Source: Thermoflexus hugenholtzii JAD2 (GTDB taxonomy: Bacteria > Chloroflexota > Limnocylindria > Limnocylindrales > Limnocylindraceae). Taken from it: DNA of 45,996 nucleotides. The notes beneath the pieces were generated by a model. That model searched no databases. It was given only the letters and a program-made list of their open reading frames with translations, and was not told the origin of the DNA. The stretch covers positions 1-45,996 of the forward strand of contig CAMAXG010000003.1 in assembly GCA_945862225.1 (NCBI GenBank), in the 5' to 3' direction. Each line of letters starts with the position of its first letter. Position 1 is the first letter of the stretch. The position numbers were made by a program, and so were the translations under genes. Shown piece after piece: positions 40,812 through 45,996 of the stretch.

Positions 40812-41410
40812 TTGACCCAACGGCGTTCATTGACCCAACGGCGATTGTCGAAGATGGCGCGACGATTGGCGCGCGCAGCAAGGTGTGGGGCGGCGCCGTG
40901 GTACGACGCGGCGCCCGAATCGGCGCCGACTGCATTATTGGTCGCGGTGCCTTCATCGACGCCGACGTTGTGCTTGGCGATCGCTGCAAGGTGCAGAATC
41001 TCGCCCTCGTCTATCACGGTGTCACCGCTGGCAACGGTGTCTTCATCGGCCCCAACGCGATCCTCACCAACGACCGCTTCCCGCGCGCGCAGACACCCGA
41101 CGGCGGCCTTGCCGCAACGAGCGACTGGGTAGTTAGCCCGATCCACGTTGGCGACGGGGCCTCGATTGGTGCTGGCGCCGTGATCGTGGCTGGCATCACC
41201 CTGGGCGAGTACTGCATGGTTGGTGCGGGTGGAGTCGCCTCACGGAACGTGCCGCCGCGCGCCCTTGTGGTTGGCAGCCCAGCCAAGCGGATCGGCTGGG
41301 TCTGCGACTGCGGAAGCCGCCTCCCCAATGAGGGAGCCACGCTCAGCTGCAGCACCTGCGCACGCTCATACACGCTCAATGCATCGAACGGTGGCCTAGC
41401 CCGCGCTTAA
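40808..41410 (+). CDS. wbpD: UDP-sugar N-acetyltransferase (WbpD/WlbB-like)
   Basis: 200-residue left-handed beta-helix acetyltransferase. Hexapeptide repeats run from residue 5 (IDPTAFIDPTAIVEDGATIGARSKVWGGAVVRRGARIGADCIIGRGAFIDADVVLG) to about 155; FIGPNAILTNDRFPRA is typical of the WbpD/WlbB 3-N-acetylation enzymes. An added C-terminal CDCGSRL...LSCSTCARSY looks like a zinc ribbon, absent from the basic fold. It would acetylate the 3-amino group of UDP-GlcNAc3NA with acetyl-CoA. Start overlaps the wbpA-like stop as ATGA. It ends the operon. Confidence 0.88.
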   Translation: MIDPTAFIDPTAIVEDGATIGARSKVWGGAVVRRGARIGADCIIGRGAFIDADVVLGDRCKVQNLALVYHGVTAGNGVFIGPNAILTNDRFPRAQTPDGGLAATSDWVVSPIHVGDGASIGAGAVIVAGITLGEYCMVGAGGVASRNVPPRALVVGSPAKRIGWVCDCGSRLPNEGATLSCSTCARSYTLNASNGGLARA

Positions 41411-41484
41411 TCGCCGACGGTCTCGCTAACCCCCCTCCGCTACCATTACCCCAACGCCAAACGGCGACTAGTAAGGGGGACTTC

Positions 41485-42459
41485 ATGGGCGGCAACGAAC
41501 TCTTCTCGCCACTTGGAATTGGATTCATGGTCTTCCTCGTTGCCGCGCTCGCCGTTGACTTTGGACTTCTCCGAAAGAATGGCACGCACGTTGTGCCGGT
41601 CAAAGAGGCGGCGGCCTGGACCCTGGTCTGGATCGTACTCGCCATCATCTTCGGCATCGCGATGCAATTCGTCTGGCAAGATGGAACGAAGACCACGGAG
41701 TACTTTGTCGGCTACCTCGTAGAGAAGTCGCTCTCTGTCGACAACATCTTTGTCTTCACGCTAATCTTCGCTGCGCTCAAGACGCCGAAGAAGTTGCAGC
41801 AGCTCGCCCTGATGTGGGGCATTCTTCTCGCGCTCGTGCTGCGCGGCATCATGATCTTGATCGGCGCTGCGCTGATTGAGCGCTTTGAGTGGATCATCTG
41901 GGTCTTTGGCGGATTCCTTCTCCTTACCGGCGTGCAGATGCTGCGCGGTGGTGGCCATGCAAATGAAAATGAGCCGTCGGCGATCAAGCTCGCACGACGC
42001 TTCATCCACGTGAACAACGACTACACCGAAGAGCGCTTCTGGATCGTTAAGGCGGGTAAGCGAGTCTTCACGCCGATCTTCTTGACCATCGCGGTAATCG
42101 GCATCATTGACCTCGTCTTTGCCATTGATAGCATCCCAGCAATCTTTGGCATCACGCTTGATCCGTTTATCGTGTTCACTTCAAACGCGTTCGCCATCCT
42201 CGGTCTTCGCAACCTGTACTTCTTGCTTGCTGACGCGAAGGATCGATTCCATTACCTGAGTGCGGGCCTCGCCTTTGTGTTGATGTGGATCGGCGTGAAG
42301 ATGATCCTGCCGGCAATCAATCATGACTGGAAGGTTCCGCCACTCGTGAGCTTGGTGATTGTGCTTTCCATCTTGACGCTCTCCATCGTGGCTTCACTGC
42401 TCCGTACGAGGCGCGTCGCGCGCAAGGCTGCTCGACCCGCTCGCGCGCGCAAGCGCTAG
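41485..42459 (+). CDS. TerC family membrane protein
   Basis: 324-residue protein with about eight or nine membrane segments. FLVAALAVDFGLL, FVGYLVEKSLSVDNIFVFTLIFAAL and VIGIIDLVFAIDSIPAIFGITLDPFIVFTSNAFAILGLRNLYFLL carry the family's conserved Asp and Glu/Asn residues, some of which form the metal path. This family includes the manganese exporters Alx/MeeF and TerC of tellurite resistance. AAGGGGGA lies before the ATG, and TACCAT (41441-41446) may be the -10, giving a leader of about 35 bases, too short for a yybP-ykoY riboswitch. A strong hairpin follows the gene. Confidence 0.92.
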   Translation: MGGNELFSPLGIGFMVFLVAALAVDFGLLRKNGTHVVPVKEAAAWTLVWIVLAIIFGIAMQFVWQDGTKTTEYFVGYLVEKSLSVDNIFVFTLIFAALKTPKKLQQLALMWGILLALVLRGIMILIGAALIERFEWIIWVFGGFLLLTGVQMLRGGGHANENEPSAIKLARRFIHVNNDYTEERFWIVKAGKRVFTPIFLTIAVIGIIDLVFAIDSIPAIFGITLDPFIVFTSNAFAILGLRNLYFLLADAKDRFHYLSAGLAFVLMWIGVKMILPAINHDWKVPPLVSLVIVLSILTLSIVASLLRTRRVARKAARPARARKR

Positions 42460-42467
42460 GCGCAACA

Positions 42468-42498
42468 ACGCCGCTGGTAGGAGGACCACCAGCGGCGT
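42468..42498. terminator. Bidirectional hairpin between TerC and DUF5666-like genes
   Basis: ACGCCGCTGGT and ACCAGCGGCGT form a perfect 11-base stem around a nine-base loop, between two convergent stop codons. It is the strongest hairpin I found in the window. T-runs are absent on both sides, so termination may need no U-tract or may rely on Rho. Confidence 0.6.
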
Positions 42499-42521
42499 CG
42501 CGCGATAACTAGGTGCGCTCG

Positions 42522-43289
42522 TTACTTGACGATAAGCACCGACTCAGCGGCTGCGACCTCTCGGCCCATGTCCACAACCACGCTGTCACCGGCGGTGACG
42601 TCGGCGTTCGTAGCAGCTGCAATCTTGCTGAACACGGTGTTGTCACTGACTGTGACGGTAATGGTCTTTGTTCCGCTCGGAGTGACCATCGCAAGGGTGA
42701 GGGTGTTGCCGTCCACGGCGGTGACCTTCGCAGGTCGGCCAAGGTGAACGTGCGCCTCGGTGAGTCCGGTCGCTAGAACGGCGATACCGTCAGCTTCACT
42801 TACTGCACCGTCGACCGGCTTCTCAGCTCGGACGAGTACATAGGAACCAACCGCCACGTCAGCAGCGGTGCCCGCCGTCTTCGTGAAGTACTGGCTCTCG
42901 CTGTTGAGCACGACCGTCTTGGTCGTACCGTCAGCGAGCGTGATCGAGAGCTCGGTTGGGCTCACGCTGGTAACGGCCCCGGTGAGATCAGCGCTAGCCT
43001 GTGGCCCGCCCTCGCCTCGATGCCGGTCGCCGTGTCGATCGCCGTCTCGGTCCATGCCGCCGCGCATGTGATCGCGCTCCATCTCCATGCGCGCTTCCGC
43101 ACCCTGTCCAGGGTGACGATCATCTCGACCGTCAGGACCACCGTTTGCGAGTGCCGTACCGGCAAGAGCGCCTGCAGCCACAAGGGCCGCTGCGCCAAAG
43201 ATGGCCGGGAGGTTGTTGCGAATGCCGCTGAAGCGTGAAGGGGCAACGATCTGCCTCTCTGTTGGAGCAAGCTTTACCGTTCGTGCCAT
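42522..43289 (-). CDS. Membrane-anchored DUF5666-like protein
   Basis: 255 residues. Residues 25-50 form a membrane anchor or signal peptide (NLPAIFGAAALVAAGALAGTALA). Residues 52-95 are a His/Asp/Arg/Met-rich linker (HMRGGMDRDGDRHGDRHRGEGG) that could bind metal. Two repeats of a small beta-fold follow (from about 98 and 178), each with a ...V..V....L(T/S)(I/L)....G...TV...S.(T/S).(F/V) pattern, as in DUF5666 domains. ATG 43289 is chosen because GGAAGGAG (43297-43304, minus strand) lies seven bases upstream. Extracellular, role unknown. Confidence 0.72.
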   Translation of the reverse strand: MARTVKLAPTERQIVAPSRFSGIRNNLPAIFGAAALVAAGALAGTALANGGPDGRDDRHPGQGAEARMEMERDHMRGGMDRDGDRHGDRHRGEGGPQASADLTGAVTSVSPTELSITLADGTTKTVVLNSESQYFTKTAGTAADVAVGSYVLVRAEKPVDGAVSEADGIAVLATGLTEAHVHLGRPAKVTAVDGNTLTLAMVTPSGTKTITVTVSDNTVFSKIAAATNADVTAGDSVVVDMGREVAAAESVLIVK

Positions 43290-43398
43290 ACATGGCTCCT
43301 TCCCAATTCCCGAGGTCATTTGCCTCGTTCTCCCTCATGGTGCGCCTCGCGCATTAGCCGACTCTTTGTTGAAGATGGGAATGCGCCAAACTATCGCC

Positions 43399-44391
43399 AT
43401 GAACCGTGCTCACCACCCCCGGCCACCCATGCGCGTCGTGCCCCTTCTCGCGCTGATTCTTGGTGCCTCGGTCCTGGGGGCCGCCCTTCCCGGGGGTGGG
43501 GTCGTGGCGGCGGGCGTTGCCCCGCACACGGTTGTAGTGCCCCCCATCACCGCCTGCTCAGAAATCAACAAGCGCAAGATCATCATCACGCGCACATCGA
43601 TCGGCATTCAAGGGGCAGTGACCACCAAGAACTGGCGCACAAGCCAATGGGCTACCTCCGTTCTTGACCCCATGTACCGCCTCTCGTCGAGCTATAAGCC
43701 AACGAACCTCGTCGCTATCACCTGGCGCGGCGTCATCAGCCCCAAAGGTGGATACCTGTTGAAGCGCGAGGCGGCCCAAGCGCTCAGCGCCATGTTCATC
43801 GAGGCCAAGGTCAGCAACATCTCGCTGAAGATCCTCTCCGCATATCGCTCATACGCCACGCAGAGAGCCACCTTTGCGAAGTGGGTGGCGCAATCTGGGC
43901 TGCAGCAGGCTCGAAAGTACAGCGCCGTTCCTGGGCACTCTGAGCATCAGCTTGGCACGACCGTTGACCTTGGAAGTCTCACCGGAGTGGCCTGGAGTAA
44001 TCCAAAATTCCCCACGTCGCCAACAGCACTCTGGCTTGAATCAAACGCATACAAATTCGGATTCGTTCGTTCGTATCCGGCAGGTTCAGCGAACATCGCG
44101 CTGAGTTGCTACGGCGCAGAGGCGTGGCACTGGCGCTACGTTGGCAAAGATCTCGCCTACGAGATCGTCTGCAGCGCGCAAGTCCCACGCATCTTTTTGT
44201 GGAACCGCCAAAACGGCGGGGATCGCGTGATTGGCCCCGCATGTGATTCGTTCACGCCGCCAGATGGCTACGTGTTGCCAAGCCCAAGCGTGTCGCCACC
44301 AGCGAGTGAGACGCCGAGTGAGACGCCGAGCGAATCGCCGACTGAGTCGCCGACTCCGTCGCCTACTGGTTCGGAGCCGACTCCGCCGTAG
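43399..44391 (+). CDS. D-alanyl-D-alanine carboxypeptidase, VanY type (M15B)
   Basis: 330-residue zinc peptidase that trims peptidoglycan stem peptides. Signal peptide (about residues 11-39). SAYRSYATQRATFAKWV, PGHSEHQLGTTVDL (His183, Asp190) and EAWHWRYVG (Glu241, His244) are the M15B motifs, with the two His and the Asp as zinc ligands and Glu as catalyst. The last 45 residues are Pro/Ser/Thr/Glu repeats, a likely wall-spanning or flexible tail. ATGs at 43381 and 43399 are both possible, neither with a ribosome site; 43399 has a weak CAAACT six bases upstream. Its 3' end overlaps the YhfC gene by 29 bases. Confidence 0.9.
   Translation: MNRAHHPRPPMRVVPLLALILGASVLGAALPGGGVVAAGVAPHTVVVPPITACSEINKRKIIITRTSIGIQGAVTTKNWRTSQWATSVLDPMYRLSSSYKPTNLVAITWRGVISPKGGYLLKREAAQALSAMFIEAKVSNISLKILSAYRSYATQRATFAKWVAQSGLQQARKYSAVPGHSEHQLGTTVDLGSLTGVAWSNPKFPTSPTALWLESNAYKFGFVRSYPAGSANIALSCYGAEAWHWRYVGKDLAYEIVCSAQVPRIFLWNRQNGGDRVIGPACDSFTPPDGYVLPSPSVSPPASETPSETPSESPTESPTPSPTGSEPTPP
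44304..44351 (+). repeat. 12-bp tandem repeats encoding the VanY tail
   Basis: Four imperfect 12-base units (GAGTGAGACGCC, two identical, then GAGCGAATCGCC and GACTGAGTCGCC) encode Ser/Glu/Thr/Pro repeats. They could change in number by slippage. Confidence 0.75.
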
Positions 44392-45121
44392 TCTCCTGGC
44401 CACGTCGATAGACGAGTGCGGCTACGAGTAGCGCGAGAAGTAGGACCGGCATGGTCGCCCCTGGGAAGAGCGTGCGTACCACCGCGACGGGCGTGTGAAT
44501 AGCGGCAGGCAGAAGAAGCCCGCGGCCAATCGCGCGTGGTCCACCGCCACGAACCACCGCGCGCAGCACGATCACCGTAAGGAGCGCGTGGAGTCCAAGC
44601 ATCAGTGCACCCTGAGCAACCAGCAGCGCCGCAGAGAAGAGCGTTTGGCTGGCGAGGAAGACTGCGACCGCCTGCACCTTCTCGGTGACTTCGGCATCCA
44701 GGCCGACGAAGATGCTGCCGTCTCTAATGCCGCTAAGAATGATGACCGCCGAGAGTGTTGGAATCAGTGAGCTCGTCAACAGGTCAATCGCGCCGTGTCC
44801 GAATCCGAAGGCCGTGCTCGGCCTCGTGTCGCGAACGCCTCGTGCGGCGGTAGAAAGAATGATCGCGCGGCTTGCCTCTTGCAGCGGCGCACTCGTAAAC
44901 GCCGCGATGAGTGGGCCAAAGAGAAAGAGGGTCACAACTTGTGCAGTCTGGCTCAACACGAACGAGACGCCGCCAAGCGCCCAGCCGTTCAGTGAACGCG
45001 CCCAGGTGGCGGCAGCGACTGCGCTGCCGACGATCAGAAGGCCAACGCCGACGAGGGCAAAAGTGAAGGCAGCGGAGGCTGCCTCAAGCGCTGCGGATGA
45101 TGGGAGATCGACCGTGATCAC
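44363..45121 (-). CDS. YhfC-family membrane protein (putative intramembrane metalloprotease)
   Basis: 252 residues and about seven membrane segments. PLQEASRAIILSTAARGVRDTRPSTAFGFGHGAIDLLT matches the YhfC pattern EExxR...GxGHGxxE, with Glu, Arg and the GHG His as proposed catalytic or zinc residues, but the second Glu (ID in place of IE) is changed to Asp. YhfC relates to CPBP-like proteases. The GTG start overlaps the SdpI gene stop as GTGA, so the two form an operon. The substrate is unknown. Confidence 0.75.
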   Translation of the reverse strand: MITVDLPSSAALEAASAAFTFALVGVGLLIVGSAVAAATWARSLNGWALGGVSFVLSQTAQVVTLFLFGPLIAAFTSAPLQEASRAIILSTAARGVRDTRPSTAFGFGHGAIDLLTSSLIPTLSAVIILSGIRDGSIFVGLDAEVTEKVQAVAVFLASQTLFSAALLVAQGALMLGLHALLTVIVLRAVVRGGGPRAIGRGLLLPAAIHTPVAVVRTLFPGATMPVLLLALLVAALVYRRGQETTAESAPNQ

Positions 45122-45795
45122 CGGCGGCGTTTCGTGCGCGGCGACCTCGGTTCACGACTCCAAACGCGATAGGCAACGAAGACGGTGCCGACCACGCTGA
45201 GCGTCAAGCCAACCAGCAGCGTGAGGATTGCCGCTGCACTAAGGCCGAGGTAGCCGAGGAGCGCCGTGGCGACCCCGACAAGAATCCAAATGCCGCCGAT
45301 GAATCGGTGTGACGCATCCCACGCCGCCTCGCTCTCAATCGTCCAGGGGAGGCGCACACCAATGGTGTAGTTCTGGCGAATGTTCGGCATGGCGTAGCCA
45401 AAGATGGCGAAGAGGGCGCCAGCAGCGACAGGCACCGCATGATCGAGTCGCGCCGCCTCGCCGAATCCTGAGTTGATGATTGCCGACTGCGTGACGGCAA
45501 CCAGCAGGGAGAGAGCGACAACAACCAGACCGAGAGAATCGGCGCTGCGCGCGATATTGACGCGCTTCGGGTCGTAGCGCACCGCGAGCCAGAGCAGGCC
45601 GCCGACCAGAGCCGTGGTGATCGGAACGAATAAGAGCGCCTCTCGGCCGGCGAAGCCGTCAGCAACACCGTTGATGTTCCAGTGAATCGCTAGCACTGCG
45701 TCGGCAGGGAGCTGCAGGAAGGCTGCAAGCGTGAAGAAGGCGGTGGCGGCCAAGGCGACCGTGCTGACCGCTCGTGCGAGTGGGTTGAGCTCCAT
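45118..45795 (-). CDS. SdpI/DUF1648 family membrane protein
   Basis: 225 residues with six membrane segments. LPADAVLAIHWNINGVADGFAGREALLFVPITTALVGGLLW is the DUF1648 block. AMPNIRQNYTIGVRLPWTIESEAAWDASHRFIGGIWILVGVATALLG is the SdpI block with N.xxR.NxxxGVRxPWTxxxxxxW. SdpI of Bacillus subtilis is both the immunity protein and the signal receiver for the toxin SdpC, but many homologues lie far from toxin genes, as here. It starts six bases after pntB, and GAAGGGGC precedes the ATG at about 12 bases. Confidence 0.87.
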   Translation of the reverse strand: MELNPLARAVSTVALAATAFFTLAAFLQLPADAVLAIHWNINGVADGFAGREALLFVPITTALVGGLLWLAVRYDPKRVNIARSADSLGLVVVALSLLVAVTQSAIINSGFGEAARLDHAVPVAAGALFAIFGYAMPNIRQNYTIGVRLPWTIESEAAWDASHRFIGGIWILVGVATALLGYLGLSAAAILTLLVGLTLSVVGTVFVAYRVWSREPRSPRTKRRR

Positions 45796-45801
45796 TCGGG
45801 C

Positions 45802-45996
45802 CTAGAGCCCCTTCACTTCGGTGACGACCTGGGAGAGGACGCTCTTAGCGTCGCCGAAGAGCATCGACGTCTTGTCGAGGTAGAAGAGCTCGTTCTCAAT
45901 GCCGGCGAAGCCGGTGGCCATGCCGCGCTTCACGACAATGACCTGCTCGGCGTCCTGCACGTTGAGGATCGGCATGCCGTAGATCGGCGAGCCTGG
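45802..45996 (-). CDS. pntB: NAD(P) transhydrogenase subunit beta, C-terminal fragment
   Basis: The last 64 residues of PntB; the rest lies beyond the window. SPIYGMPILNVQDAEQVIVVKRGMATGFAGIENELFYLDKTSMLFGDAK is the NADP(H)-binding domain III, with the loop KRGMATGFAGIENELF and LFGDAK at the expected spacing. The membrane enzyme couples proton flow to hydride transfer from NADH to NADP+. The SdpI gene begins six bases after the stop and may be cotranscribed. Confidence 0.95.
   Translation of the reverse strand, partial: PGSPIYGMPILNVQDAEQVIVVKRGMATGFAGIENELFYLDKTSMLFGDAKSVLSQVVTEVKGL

Noticed and set aside
41411-41484. yybP-ykoY manganese riboswitch before TerC
   Set aside because: The likely transcript leader is only about 35 bases and lacks the conserved riboswitch core; only a small CGCC-AAAC-GGCG hairpin is present.
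43289-43338. Start at 43319 or alternative frame ATG at 43293 for the DUF5666-like gene
   Set aside because: GGAAGGAG lies seven bases before ATG 43289, and the 43293 frame does not continue into the conserved region.
1-45996. CRISPR array, prophage, insertion sequence or integron
   Set aside because: No regularly spaced repeats, transposase, integrase or phage genes were seen; the only tandem repeat is the short VanY tail.

Overview
The window is a densely packed bacterial chromosome segment, high in G+C by eye, with about 46 protein genes, one tRNA gene and several small upstream reading frames. No gene-free stretch exceeds 300 bases; the longest is the cysK leader region (24458-24685). 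I see no phage, insertion sequence, CRISPR array or rRNA. The lipoproteins with Ser/Pro linkers, the sortase-fold protein, the absence of outer-membrane or lipid A genes and the widespread leaderless starts suggest a cell with a single membrane. Chloroflexota (a Limnocylindria-like lineage) or Actinobacteriota are my best guesses; this is inference, not identification.

Layout. 1-3051: end of a pirin gene, a LysE-type exporter, and a MarR regulator divergent from a LUD-domain protein and a small membrane protein, with an operator between them. 3129-6642: an S-adenosylmethionine hydrolase (DUF62), then a polar amino acid ABC transporter operon preceded by a tiny Arg-rich reading frame. 6690-16744: a SprT-like metalloprotein, a glycosyltransferase, a nucleoside hydrolase, an acidic secreted protein, an MFS exporter, an AI-2E family protein, a P1 (DmpA) peptidase, a sortase-fold protein with an altered active site, a TrmH-type RNA methyltransferase and a GH18 lipoprotein. 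16744-20631: a large secreted serine hydrolase with beta-propeller and FN3-like regions, and a short cytochrome P450. 20641-24643: an ABC exporter and a cysK-cysE operon, both preceded by small leaderless reading frames. 24686-30343: VanZ-like protein, NhaA, DinB-like protein, DUF1015 protein, TrpB2 and an isochorismatase-fold hydrolase.

30370-33536 is a compact sulfane-sulfur locus. A CsoR/CstR-type sensor that keeps two cysteines but lacks the copper-binding His faces a metallo-beta-lactamase/rhodanese protein across a perfect CATACCCC-AG-GGGGTATG palindrome. A TauE/SafE exporter, a Cys-rich mini-protein and a rhodanese lipoprotein complete the set. 33582-41410 holds tRNA-Thr(CGT), two glycosyltransferases and, divergently, a complete five-gene set of the kind that makes UDP-2,3-diacetamido-mannuronic acid (WbpI/E/B/A/D-like). 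The remainder encodes TerC, a DUF5666-like membrane-anchored protein, a VanY-type carboxypeptidase, a YhfC-type membrane protein, an SdpI-family protein and the end of pntB.

Two signals run across the window. First, many first genes of transcription units lack a Shine-Dalgarno site and instead carry TAnnnT ending exactly 6 or 7 bases before the start codon, which implies leaderless mRNAs. Second, the same signature marks three unannotated mini-ORFs: an Arg-rich one before the amino acid transporter, one with three Cys codons before cysK-cysE, and one that overlaps the ABC exporter start by ATGA. These look like candidate leader-peptide regulators.
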